Notes: generated by a model from the sequence alone, not told the origin. DNA of 30,015 nucleotides from Prorocentrum cordatum (GCA_963575745.1 CAUYUJ010017634.1:199609-229623); one strand, 5' to 3'; shown: positions 19,341 to 28,361, counted from the first letter of the stretch. A program made the numbers and translations.

Positions 19341-19517
19341 CTGCACCGCGTGGCTCGCGCTACCTACGTTGCATAGCATGCGTCGCACCGCCTAGATTGC
19401 ACCGCGTGGATTGCAAGACATCGGCGTTCGGGGGCCACGCTGGCTACGATTCGTTTGTTCAATATCACGTAAGTAGCGCATTAGGGATACTAAGTTAGCG
19501 TTGCTGGAAGGCCGTGG

Positions 19518-19636
19518 ATGTAAACAATAAACGCGAAAATTATTCATTACATTGGATTTCGCCATTCAAAGGCAGCGAGTTCCAGGTAGGGCAAGATCGG
19601 CAGCTGCCCGCGAATATGTAAACAATAAACGCGAAA
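19518..19636 (+). repeat. Direct repeat, 21 bp, 98 bp apart
   Basis: A 21-base word beginning atgtaaacaataaacgcg is exact at 19518-19538 and 19616-19636. The 77 bases between them are unique. They could be target duplications of an insertion or remnants of a tandem repeat. Confidence 0.6.
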
Positions 19637-19688
19637 CACGGAAGCATTTTTGTTCAACCCGGGGCCGTCCATGCCTAGCTGCCTTGTG

Positions 19689-19691
19689 ACG

Positions 19692-19726
<35 letters not shown>

Positions 19727-19732
19727 GACTAT

Positions 19733-19771
<39 letters not shown>

Positions 19772-19846
19772 GACTACTACTACTACTACTACTCCTACTA
19801 CTACTGCTGCTACTACTACTACGACTACTACTACTACTACTACTAT

Positions 19847-19887
<41 letters not shown>

Positions 19888-20034
19888 ACTATACTACTAC
19901 TACTTACTGACTACTACTACTATTACTACTCCTCTTCCTCCTCCTACTACTACTACTACTACTACTACTACCACTACTACTACTACTACTACCACTACTA
20001 CTACTCTACTACGACTTATACTACTACTGCTACG

Positions 20035-20072
<38 letters not shown>

Positions 20073-20283
20073 CACTACTACTTCTACTACGATTATTACT
20101 ACTGCTACGATTATGCTTACCATTATTTCGATTATTATTAATACAATTACTACTATTAGTACAACTACTACTACTACTACTACTATTAATACGAATACTA
20201 TTACTACTCCTACTACTACTGCTGCTACTACTACTACTACGACTTCTACTACTACAATTTGTAAGGCGACTACTATTACTACT
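19689..20283 (+). repeat. Long (ACT)n array, array 2
   Basis: Nearly 600 bases of ACT/CTA triplets, in the same orientation as array 1 and about 1 kb away. Contains a short 'cctcttcctcctcc' interruption near 19930 and ATT-rich variants near 20100-20200. All long frames here are repeat artefacts. Confidence 0.95.
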
Positions 20284-20299
20284 ACGCGCACTGGCTGCT

Positions 20300-20490
20300 A
20301 CATTCCCCGGTGACTCTCTGGGGGAATTTGATGGTTGTTCGTAAACCTACAAAAAAAATCAGACCGTCCCAGGACGACTCCGTTTGGAATATTCGCTATT
20401 TTGACAAAATGCCCGCAAGGTAGTCCACTCCCCGGTGCCACTGGGGAGTGCACCAGTTCACCGGGGAATGGACCAGTTTTCCGGGGCATG
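20300..20490. repeat. Cluster of CCCCGG hairpins
   Basis: ATTCCCCggtgactctctGGGGGAAT (about 20303-20328) and ACTCCCCggtgccactGGGGAGT (about 20427-20449) share the same stem design and loop start. Further 'accggggaatggacca' and 'ccggggcatggatca' words follow (20460-20492). No gene. Confidence 0.55.
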
Positions 20491-20509
20491 GATCAGAATC
20501 GAAGCGCCC

Positions 20510-20620
20510 CAGGGCCCCAGAGGCCACGGAGGCATCCCGAGGCCGGCGGGGGCCCCCAGAGGCCACGGAGGCACCCCGAGGCAGGCGGGGGGCCCCAGAG
20601 ACCGCACCCCGAGGCCGCCT
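20510..20620 (+). repeat. Two-unit direct repeat (ggccacggaggca)
   Basis: The words 'ccccagaggccacggaggca' and 'cccgaggc-ggcgggg' occur twice about 37 bases apart, with a partial third unit. Related in flavour to the CCAAGAGGCC family. Confidence 0.6.
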
Positions 20621-20699
20621 GAAGCTTCCAGAGGCTTCCGTAGGCCTACAGAGAATCAAGACACCCGAAAACTTAGATCGTCGATCGACCCCAGCTGGC

Positions 20700-20835
20700 G
20701 AATACGGCGAGGGCGACGACGACGACGGCGACGCCGACGCCGCCGGCGAATACGACGACGCCGCCGACGCTGCCAGGGCCGCCGCCGACGCCGACGACGC
20801 CGACGACGCCGCCGACCTCGACGGTGACGCCCCCG
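20700..20835 (+). repeat. GAC/GCC trinucleotide tract
   Basis: Imperfect gacgac/gccgac triplets read as Asp/Ala in the frame that enters the eL21-like fragment. Probably a microsatellite, though an acidic extension cannot be excluded. Confidence 0.7.
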
Positions 20836-20870
20836 CCGACCGCGGCGACCCCCAGGGCGAGCCGGGCGTG

Positions 20871-20942
20871 AGCCGCCTGCTCGTCAACTTCAAGCGGGGG
20901 GACTTCGTGGATATCGTGGTGGACCCGTCCATCCAGAAAGGC
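20871..20942 (+). pseudogene. Ribosomal protein eL21 (RPL21) fragment
   Basis: In frame, this segment reads SRLLVNFKRGDFVDIVVDPS followed by IQKG. From family knowledge, eukaryotic eL21 proteins have a stretch of the type Y/F-K-x-G-D-x-V-D-I near residue 40, followed by a Val/Ile-His/Gln-Lys-Gly box and then an MPHK-like box; the first two are present here with the right spacing. The MPHK box and the rest of the protein are missing, and the 5' side runs into a GAC/GCC trinucleotide tract encoding Asp/Ala. The match stops at 'cagaaaggcgcgg', where a non-canonical GC donor could end a real exon. It is either an isolated exon of a gene lying outside the recognised sequence or, more likely, a truncated copy. 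Confidence 0.5.
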
Positions 20943-20989
20943 GCGGCGGGGTCCCGGAGGGCCGTGGAAGAGAGGGGGAGAGTTGTATA

Positions 20990-21118
20990 CACATCGTGTA
21001 TATCTATTTACATATATATTTATAGAATATATATAGATATAGATATAGATATAGACATGTGTATATGAATATATGTATATATATATACATATATATATAT
21101 ATATAAATATGTAAATAC
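20990..21118. repeat. TA-rich microsatellite at the 5' border of R2
   Basis: Repeated tata/gatata words with a (GATATA)n patch at about 21035-21056, then TA runs. It directly borders R2, as at R1. Confidence 0.85.
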
Positions 21119-21129
21119 CGCCCCCCCCC

Positions 21130-22520
21130 CCCAGCTCCAGGTGCCACACCTCCCCACCACATCTCGGGGACGCTCCCGCGGTACCGCTCCCCCGGGCGTT
21201 CCGGGGAGCCTCCACAGCGCTCCAGGAGGGCCCAAGAGGATTCCCAGGAGCGCCCAGAATGCGAAAGGATGGTCCAAGACGCTCCCAAGTAGCCCAAGTC
21301 AGCCTTCCGACGGCTCTCGAGGCTCCCAGGTAACCTCCAAGAGACCCTAAGAGAAGTCCGAGAGGCGTCCCGGGACGGCCCGAAGAGGCCAACATCGTAG
21401 ATTATCAATTTTACACATGTTCTTGGCTTCTCGCGTTTTCGAGCTTCCAACGGTCCAAGAGCGCCGGAGAGGTCCCGAGGCCGCCCGAAGATCACCCAAG
21501 AGACCCTCAGGACGGCCCCAAGACGGGCCAAGAAGGCTCCAAGACTGCCGACGAGGCGCCCAGGACAGCCCCAGACCACCCCAGAACAGGCGCAAGATGG
21601 GCCCAAGAGCGGGAGCAGGAGGCTTCCAGAGACCTCCGAGAGGCCTCCGGGACCCCCCAGAGGCCACCAACACACCCCCGATCTTTGAGAGGCCCCAAAA
21701 AGACCCCGACGAGGTTCCAAGAACAGCCCAAGAAAGCTGTGAGAGCCGCCCCGAGAGAGCCCAAAGAGGGTAATATCGTTGATTTCTCACGTTTTTTTTC
21801 TAAGGTTGTTTCGCTTTTCACGTTTTCCTGCTTCCAACCCTCGAAGATCGTGGATTTCGAAAACAAATAAAGAGGAAATTCCCAGAATCCCCTTTTTTGT
21901 TCAAAGTGGGACTCCTACTCGGGGGTCCCACACATCCCCTGACATCTGGCCGGTATCGCGCCTCCCGGCTTCCCGGGGAGAGACTCCAAGACGCCGAAGG
22001 ACAGCCCATGACGACCCCAAGGAGCCCCCAGAACGTAAAGAACGGCCCAACACGCTCCCGCGCAGCCCGAGACACCCTTCCGACGGCTCTCCAGGCCTCC
22101 AGGAGGCATCCAGAAGCCCCAGGGGGTCCGGAAGATCCCACATCCCTGAGGGGCCGGGCTAACAAAAACCGCGAGGCACAAACAAAAAACAGCGCCGAGC
22201 AGCGATGAGGAATTGGAAAATAATGGCAATCCCACAATTCCTTTTTTTTGTTTTTTTGTTTTTCAATTTTGACCCCCGGTCTATTCTTGCACAACAGACT
22301 ACAAGGCAGACCCCCCTCGCCTCCCACAAAAGAACCCAGGAAGCCTTTGGGAATTTATGATTTCTGCGTTTCCGCACTTCCCCTTCTATACGATTCCGAG
22401 GCTTGCGCAGGGCCTTCAAGGGAGCCCCTGGACGCAAGAAACGACCAAAATTCTATTACATAAGTTAGGCTATCAAGCCTAGCTAAAACTTGAGCGCGCG
22501 CGAAGCGCGCGATGGTTCTA

Positions 22521-22522
<2 letters not shown>
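21130..22522 (+). repeat. R2, 1.4-kb dispersed repeat, copy 2
   Basis: Collinear with R1, including the two internal linkers (about 21380-21475 and 21765-21865), the 'ttctatacgattccgag' box, 'cctggacgcaagaa', 'gcctagctaaaacttgagcg', the GCGCGC-GAA-GCGCGC hairpin (about 22497-22511) and the final 'gatggttctagcatata'. The - strand frame that is long in R1 is interrupted here. Substitutions and small indels are scattered evenly, suggesting an old copy. Confidence 0.7.

Positions 22523-22564
<42 letters not shown>
22523..22564. repeat. (TA)n microsatellite at the 3' border of R2
   Basis: About 40 bases of pure TA. Together with the 5' TA tract it frames R2. Confidence 0.95.
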
Positions 22565-22566
<2 letters not shown>

Positions 22567-23160
22567 TCATCCGCACCTCTCCGAGGGAGTAGAGCTCAGA
22601 GGGGATTAATGCGTCCGTGCGTCCGTGCGTGCGTGCGTCTTCGATTTTCCCGGCCGTTTCGCTCGGGACATCCTCAAAATTCTGAAAATCGGTGGCACCC
22701 CTCACGCAGATCGTGAAGGAGAGGTCCAAAAACACATAGGAATTTCAACATTTTAACATAAAACCTTCAAAAACACATGGTATTTTCAATACTTTTGACC
22801 CCGAATCTCAGAGAATGGCGGTTTCGCCTGAGACATCCTCCCAAAATCGAGCCCCAGACCCCTTCTCGGAGCCTCCTGGGGGCCTCCTGGAAACTCCTGG
22901 GGCCTCCTGGGGCTTTCTGGACCTTCTGGTACCCCAGACCCCGCCTCGGAGCCTCCTGGAGTTCTCCTGGGCCTGCTGAGGCTGCCTGGGGCCTCCTGGG
23001 GCCTCCTGGGGCTTCAGAACTACATGCACACACAGAGACACAAATCACGCCCAACACATCACACGCTAGACAAACATAACATACACACACACACACCGAC
23101 AACACACAAAAAGCACGCACCACACAAAGCACACATCACACACACACACACACTCACAAT
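22565..23160. repeat. CCTCCTGGGG low-complexity patch and (CA)n
   Basis: A tetranucleotide patch (gtgc/gtcc)n at about 22608-22636. 'cctggggcctcctgg' repeats at 22860-23010, then CA/AC-rich sequence at 23024-23156 including pure CA runs. The CCTCCTGGGG repeat resumes at 23160-23230. No gene recognised. Confidence 0.7.
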
Positions 23161-23230
23161 CCTGGGGCCTCCTGGAGCCTCTTCTGGTATCCAAGTCGGG
23201 CCTCCTGAGGCTTCCTGGGGGGCCCTGGTA

Positions 23231-24700
23231 CACACATCGCAAGGTGTGGCAACCCCACTTGCGCTCGAGTGCGACTTCGCTGTTGCATGTCACTCCTGCT
23301 TCAAACGCCCCTTCAGCTTGTTGTATGAGCCTGGGCACACACGTGCCACTTGTATATATACACAAAGCACCCGCCGTCCATGTGTGCAACTGTTGCCGAG
23401 TTTTAAGCTTCAGGGTAATACATGGTGAGGAAGTCTCAGGCGAAAAGCCCGGCCCGCCTTGAAAACTGGCTTCGGGGTGCGACAGGGACAAGTTATTTAT
23501 AAGGAGGGGGAATGGAGGAGGAGGAGAAAGAGGAGGAGGAGGAGGAGGTGGAGTTGACCAGAGAAGAACCAACAAGATATAAACCATAAACTTCTAGAGG
23601 TCCGCGCGGCTCTCTTGGATCCGCGTGGGGCCCCCCCATGGCGGCGCCTCCGACGCCGTACCCGGCGCGTCTTGCGCGCGCGCCAGGGAGGGGGGCCCAG
23701 CGCGGATCCCAGAAATTCCTCTTGTGACTCTTGTGGTGGAGGAGAGATTGACATTGACGGGGAGAAGAGAGGAGGAGGGAGGGGGGAGGGCGGATGGGGA
23801 TTGAGGAGAAGCGAAGTGGAGGCACGAAGAAGAAGGACAGGTATGCTTTAGGGATATCCGCCCCCCCCCTCTGCTCCTCTGCCTTTGTGGGTGTGCGGGT
23901 GTTGTCCGCGTCTTGATGTCGGGAAGCACAGCTCCAGGATTGAGGAAACTATTTCTGAAGCGGCTTTCCAAAGTTACCCTTGCATCCTTCCATCAGATGT
24001 CGTGTGCAAGATGCTCTCCAGACCTCCCGCTGACTGATCCGTTCAATCAGAATGCTCGACCATATCCTCTGGGTGCAGTTCTTCAGCTACTTGGGTTTCG
24101 GGACCAGTCGACACTCAGCGGAGAGGGCGCATTCCGCGTCTGAGGCCGAGATGTTGGCGCTGGGGGGGGGGGGGTCGGCCGGATCTGTGGCCCGCGGGCT
24201 GGCTGTGGTCTGAACGCTGCGGGGGGAAGGAAGGAGTTGATGTCGAGCCTCCGTCTTTGTGGAGGTTATCAGGACTCTTGTTCTTGGTCGCAGAATGGTC
24301 CTCATTCTACTCCCGACTGTCTCCTGGGGTCCGCGGAAGCCTTCAGGGGCTTCAGTGCGGCGTCCAGAGGCTTCACAAAGAGACAGGAACGTTTAGAAAG
24401 TGATCGTTTTCGTATTCATTGTTTTGCCGGTCCGCGGGCCCCTTTACCCCCCTCCCCCCATGGAGTAGATCCGGGCTGTTTTTGGCGCCTGTGTGAAGCA
24501 GGTAGAGTCGCCCCTATAGGACGCACTGCTGCAAACAGTCGCAGCAAGCAGAGGTCCGGAGCCAGACCCCCCCCTCGCCCTTCTTTCGGCCCCATGTCGA
24601 AACGCCGAATAAGAAAACGCTCACAAACCATTGTCAATGATCTCGGTCCTCGGATCCAGACCCTTGACGCCGCGTTTTTCCTGAACCGGAGAGGCGTTAC
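23231..24700. other. Intergenic DNA, no gene recognised
   Basis: Mixed sequence with a GGA patch (23515-23550), a 'ggagggggg' patch (23760-23800) and a G-run (24161-24174). Short frames such as 23913-24143 (76 codons, + strand) have ordinary-looking composition but no domain I recognise and no leader-like sequence upstream. It could hide an exon, which cannot be shown from sequence alone. Confidence 0.4.
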
Positions 24701-25097
24701 AGGAAGCCCAGACGGATGAAAACGCGTTGCAGATCTTCGGATATCGAGGCCTCGGCCGATGTTGTTCCCCGATCCGGTGGCGAGCGAGGGGGGGAAGTGA
24801 GAACAGAAGGGCTTCTTTCTGGGAAGGCCTGGGGACCTCTCAGAAGACCTCGCGCCTTCGGAGCAGTCTCCGGTGCCCTGGGGGAATTGGCCCAGAAGCC
24901 TTCTCGAAGGCCGGGGTAAGTCCGAGCCTTCTGAGAAGGCCCGCTCCTTCGCGCTTCCCCCCCGCGCTCGCCGCCAATCGCGCCTCGATGCTCGTCGTCG
25001 TGCCAGTCGCCCCGGGGTATCTGCTGCTGGCCAGGCGATCCCCCGCGGCACGCTGCGGGGCCGTGCCCGTGGGCGTTGCGGGTGCGCCCTGGGCCTT
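24701..25097. other. GC-rich intergenic DNA with small hairpins
   Basis: Repeated 'gaaggcc', 'cttctgagaag' and 'cttctcgaagg' words make several short hairpins (24820-24950). No gene domain. Confidence 0.4.
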
Positions 25098-25223
25098 GGC
25101 ATCGCTCGGACGTGTGCATTTTTCCTTCGGCGAGGACCATCGAGGAGCATCCTTGACCACTTGGCGAAAAAAACACGCACGAAACCGAACAAAAACACAG
25201 GGAATGGACGTCCGAGCGATGGC
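25098..25223 (+). mobile_element. Small TIR element, copy 2 (126 bp)
   Basis: Second copy of the element at 13330-13457. The left end reads GGCATCGCTCGGACGT and the right end in reverse reads GCCATCGCTCGGACGT, 15 of 16 identical. It is the better-preserved copy. The interior is AT-richer than the flanks (a-runs near 25165-25195). There is no coding capacity, so movement would need a transposase from elsewhere. Confidence 0.65.
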
Positions 25224-25734
25224 GAGGGGCGGGAAGCGCACGTCGGCACCCGCGGCCTCTCGCGGGCGGGACCCCCGGGGCCCTCGGGTGCTCCACGGCT
25301 GCGGGGTGCGCGTCTTCGCGGACGCCCCCTCTCGCGGAACGCAGCAGTGCGACGACCGCGCACGCACGGGATCGCGCCCCGGAAGCCAGACCGCGAGCGC
25401 TCGGACACGGACACCGCCCCCCCGGCACGGATGGGGATGCCGAGATCGCTCGTGGCTGTTGTGGTGGGGGGGGGAATGTAGGGCTCGGTTCGATTCCTCC
25501 GACTCGATTCGAGTCGATGTCGATGTCTTCCGATGTCGATTCGATTCGGTTTCGGATTCCGATTTGGGCGCCGATTTCTCAATGGAGGCCTACTAGCCTG
25601 CCGATGTCCGCCGATTCGACTTTTCCCGACTCGGCTGCTGATTTCCGCCGATCCCATCCGTGTCGATCGCCGATCCGACTTGTCGAGTCGATGCTGGGCT
25701 CTCCTGGGAATGGTCGCCCCAGGCATGCCGGACG
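25224..25734. other. Intergenic DNA with a TCGATT-rich stretch
   Basis: The first half is GC-rich without a recognised gene. The stretch 25485-25690 is a degenerate repeat of cgattcgatt, gatgtcgat and tccgatt words. Nothing coding is seen. Confidence 0.5.
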
Positions 25735-25822
25735 AAAGGGGGGGATTGGGAAATGGGTTGTTACGAAATCTGCTGCATGCAGCTGGTTTCGGCCCCACCG
25801 AGGGGCCCATTCTTCGATACAT
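25735..25822 (-). repeat. Inverted fragment of hairpin repeat H1
   Basis: Reverse complement of about 1877-1965: ctgctgcatgcagctggtttcggccccaccgaggggcccatt is shared in pieces with only scattered differences. It keeps the CTGCATGCAG palindrome. This shows the H family is dispersed in both orientations. Confidence 0.75.
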
Positions 25823-25898
25823 AGCCCCCTCCCCCGTGCATCGAATCCTCCTAAATCTTGGAAGGTTCCAAAATATTGGAGGGGTCCTCCAAAATATT

Positions 25899-25980
25899 GT
25901 AGGATCTTGAATGTTTGGAGGGCCTCTAAAATCGATGATGTAGGATCTTGAATTTTTGGAGGGCCTCTAAAATCGATGAT
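25899..25980 (+). repeat. 41-bp tandem repeat, two units
   Basis: Unit 25899-25939 and unit 25940-25980 differ at one base. Each contains a near-palindrome (ttggagggcctctaaa). Just upstream is a TTGGAGG-ggt-CCTCCAA hairpin (about 25876-25892). Confidence 0.85.
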
Positions 25981-26308
25981 GTTAACTTAGTGTATACTTG
26001 CTCAGTCCAGTCAAACTCCTTCAAGAGCGTTCACTTGCTCTCGCCTCAGCGCCAGCCACATCCCGAGTTCGGAGTCAAAAGCAAAAACCCTTCTCCCTCT
26101 CCACATCATCGTCCGCCCCCATAGTGATTTCGAGCTCGAGCGAAGCAAAGAAATCCCGAGACGGACGGTCGGAAATCACGCGGTCCTTAGGACGACGCGG
26201 CAGGAGCGACACGGGTTTGGGGGCGACACAGTAGGAGATCGCACGGGTCTTGGGGTCGACGTTGGTCCCTGGGGCGACGCGGATCCTGGGGCCAACGCAA
26301 TCGTCATC

Positions 26309-26318
26309 GTCGTCGGCG
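26309..26318 (+). repeat. Candidate target-site duplication, left copy
   Basis: GTCGTCGGCG lies immediately 5' of the spliced-leader relict. GTCGTCAGCG, one base different, lies immediately after the A-tract at 27759-27768. The surroundings are TCG-rich, so chance is possible. Confidence 0.4.
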
Positions 26319-26336
26319 TAGGCATTTTGGCCCAAA
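26316..26336 (+). promoter_or_regulatory. Relict dinoflagellate spliced leader
   Basis: Matches the 21 constant bases of the dinoflagellate spliced leader at 17 positions, including GTAG, then CATTTTGGC and CAA. The mismatches lie at leader positions C1, C7, T17 and the final G. It lies 33 bases upstream of the first ATG of the gene that follows. Because leaders are added to RNA, a leader in genomic DNA next to a gene points to reverse-transcribed and re-integrated mRNA. Confidence 0.6.
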
Positions 26337-26368
26337 TTATTGCGAGTGCATTTTCATACCGAAGATAT

Positions 26369-27721
26369 ATGAGTTCACGCACGCCCAATTGGAAGTCACC
26401 AGATGACACACCTGAGGAGGACCACCTTTTCGATGTTATCGAGCCGCTTTTTTCCAGCATCGTGTACTGTGGTGGATTGCACTACACTTCGGACGACTTC
26501 AAAAAGGGCGTGGACACGCAACAGCTACGCAAGTACAGCAGCACCCTGAAGGCCCTTGTCACGCTCGACAAACGCGGCGGACACTTCGGACAGATTCACA
26601 TGCAGAGGGCGATCGGGAAGTGCACAGCGATGGATGAGTACAAGGACGCGTTCGAAGGATGGAGACTTCGGCTCGGCATCGAGAGCTACGAGAAGGGCGT
26701 CATCGGCTGGGCGTACAAGCTGCGAGTCATGCTGGCTCACATTCGCACCAAATGCGCTGCGTGGCGCGACAAGGCCAATTCAACGGAGCCCACCGAGTTG
26801 GTTGAGATCTACAAGGTTTTTACAGACGTGCCCCAGATTTCACCGCAGAAGCGCGAGTGCCCTTTCGTTTCATTCAGGGCGGCCTCCGATCAGAAGCTGG
26901 ACAACCCTGAGGACGCCGACGAGGACAGCATCGAAGTTCAGCGGGTCGTTGTGTTCGAAGGGGACAGGTGCCGTGGCAAACGTACTTTCTCTGACGGCAG
27001 CGCCGAGTACGCGACGTCCTACGTGAAGGCGGACGGTTTCATCAACTGCCACTGGGACGACGGAGCGGTGCTGCGAACCGAGGTCGCATCGCAGTACTTG
27101 GCCCCTGACGGCACGCACATCGTTCGCCCAGAAGCCCCTAAAGTTCTCAAAAGGCCGTCTGCAAAAGCTGAAGCTGCCGACGACGACTCGGACGACAACG
27201 ATTCCGACGAGGAGCGCCCAGTGAAGAAGAGGCCAGCTGCGCGCAAGCGGCCAGCTGCGCGCAAGCGGCCAGCTGCCGCAGCGGGCTTCGAGGCGGATGG
27301 CGAAGCCGACGAAGATCCCGAAGCCAAGCCCGAGGAGGCAGATCCCGAAGTCGAAGAACCCGAGGAGGCAGATCCCGAAGACGTACCCGAGGTCAAGCCT
27401 AAACCAGCAGCTTTCGTCGGTCCACACCCGTGCCAGAAGCATCTCGAGCTGCTCCCTCCCGAAGCGCAACCAGATCAGCCACTGGGCCCAAGCACCCAGA
27501 GCTACACGCTCCGATCGGAGAAGTCTGAGACCAGCATCGGCATCCTGTTGAAACAAGAAGCTTTCTACATTTCTCCCGTGACGGAAATCCCAACGAAGGA
27601 CGGGATGCCCGTCGTGGACGCAGTGATCAACGCCAAGAAGGGCGTGCAGTTGCCATTCGCCTCCAATCTAGACTGCAACGCCATACAGTGGGAGGTTGCC
27701 AAACTGTTGGCCAATTGGTAA
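26369..27721 (+). CDS. Orphan protein with acidic tracts and KRPAA repeats (450 aa)
   Basis: No known family recognised. The start is the first in-frame ATG after the leader relict. The same frame is open back to 25991 without another ATG, so an upstream spliced exon cannot be fully excluded. Residues 1-180 look globular, with many aromatic and charged residues (for example IEPLFSSIVYCGGLHYTS). Residues about 188-238 form another ordered-looking block rich in Val, Phe and Trp. Residues 268-284 are acidic (DDDSDDNDSDEE), followed by KKRPAARKRPAARKRPAA at 286-303, a strong nuclear-localisation-type basic repeat made of three 18-bp DNA units. A Glu/Asp/Pro-rich linker (about 307-345) follows, then a C-terminal ordered block ending in LLANW. 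Nuclear, chromatin- or RNA-associated action is an inference from composition only. The TAA stop lies inside GGTAAGA, a splice-donor-like word, so the protein could continue in a spliced isoform. Confidence 0.85.
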   Translation: MSSRTPNWKSPDDTPEEDHLFDVIEPLFSSIVYCGGLHYTSDDFKKGVDTQQLRKYSSTLKALVTLDKRGGHFGQIHMQRAIGKCTAMDEYKDAFEGWRLRLGIESYEKGVIGWAYKLRVMLAHIRTKCAAWRDKANSTEPTELVEIYKVFTDVPQISPQKRECPFVSFRAASDQKLDNPEDADEDSIEVQRVVVFEGDRCRGKRTFSDGSAEYATSYVKADGFINCHWDDGAVLRTEVASQYLAPDGTHIVRPEAPKVLKRPSAKAEAADDDSDDNDSDEERPVKKRPAARKRPAARKRPAAAAGFEADGEADEDPEAKPEEADPEVEEPEEADPEDVPEVKPKPAAFVGPHPCQKHLELLPPEAQPDQPLGPSTQSYTLRSEKSETSIGILLKQEAFYISPVTEIPTKDGMPVVDAVINAKKGVQLPFASNLDCNAIQWEVAKLLANW

Positions 27722-27749
27722 GAGCCCAAACATGTGAGGGCGAGCCAAG

Positions 27750-27768
27750 AAAAAAAAAGTCGTCAGCG
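27750..27768 (+). other. A-tract and right-hand target-duplication candidate
   Basis: Nine A residues (27750-27758) start 28 bases after the stop, followed at once by GTCGTCAGCG (27759-27768), which matches the left flank of the leader relict at 9 of 10 positions. This is what the 3' end of a polyadenylated retrocopy would look like. Confidence 0.4.
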
Positions 27769-27985
27769 GCATCTCCATTCCGGCCTCCCACCTCGATCCT
27801 ACTCATCTTGCTTCCAGCTTCTTGCCTCGTCCTCTCCCTCTTTTTTGCGGCGACCGCCGACGGCGACGGTGGCGACGATGGAGGGCGGGAACGAGGAGGA
27901 GGATGGACGAATCGAGCAACTCGAAAGGATTCGAGTAGTTTGGAACGATTCGACGAATCGATTCGATCGAACGTTGGAGCGACCA
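27769..27985. other. Intergenic spacer
   Basis: A pyrimidine-rich stretch (about 27800-27847) is followed by tcga-rich short palindromes (27905-27975). The pyrimidine tract could serve as part of a splice acceptor for the next gene, but no clear acceptor can be chosen. Confidence 0.4.
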
Positions 27986-28170
27986 GGAGGAGGAGGACAT
28001 CAGTAGGACATCAATAGGGAGCAACAGTAGGGACAACAGTAGGGAACAACAGGAGGAACATCAGTAGGGAACAACAGGAAGCAACATCAGTAGGGAACAA
28101 CAGGAGGAACATCAGCAAGAGGAGGACATCAGTAGGGGACAACAGGAAGCAAGAGGAGCTGGAGGGAGCA
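27986..28170 (+). repeat. Degenerate minisatellite (acatcagtaggga / acaacagga)
   Basis: About seven imperfect units of roughly 25-28 bases built from 'acatcagtaggga' and 'acaacaggagga'. Frames give Ser/Leu-rich peptides on the - strand. Located between the two genes. Confidence 0.75.
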
Positions 28171-28210
28171 GGATAACAGCAAGAGGAAGACGAGGATGAG
28201 GAGGACCAGA

Positions 28211-28332
28211 ATTCTTCATACCTCGAGGGCCCCTCGATCGTTCGTCGTCGTCGTCGCCGCCTGCAGCGTTCGATCGATCGCTGCAGCGACAACGACGACG
28301 AACGATCGAGGGGCCCTCGAGGTATGAAGAAT
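28211..28332. repeat. 122-bp foldback (41-bp perfect outer arms)
   Basis: Bases 28211-28251 are the exact reverse complement of 28292-28332. The inner part continues pairing with a 4-base length difference, to CTGCAG (28261-28266 and 28281-28286). The loop is itself palindromic (CGATCGATCG). The outer end begins ATTCTTCATACCTCGAGG. It ends 52 bases before the start codon of the RING gene. It could be a recent foldback or MITE insertion, or part of the gene's promoter or 5' untranslated RNA. Confidence 0.9.
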
Positions 28333-28361
28333 ACTCGTCCAGCTCGACGAGCGTCACCGTT

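Noticed and set aside
24470-24490. GTTTTTGGC as a leader relict
   Set aside because: The match ends after TTTTTGGC; the following bases (GCCTGTG) do not fit the leader.
24416-25822. 468-codon - strand frame
   Set aside because: It runs through a TIR element copy, the H-family fragment and TCGATT repeats. The protein has no domain and the same region is open in several other frames.
25998-26234. Short frame upstream of the orphan gene
   Set aside because: Lies in a different phase, has a non-ATG start and low complexity. More likely 5' flank.
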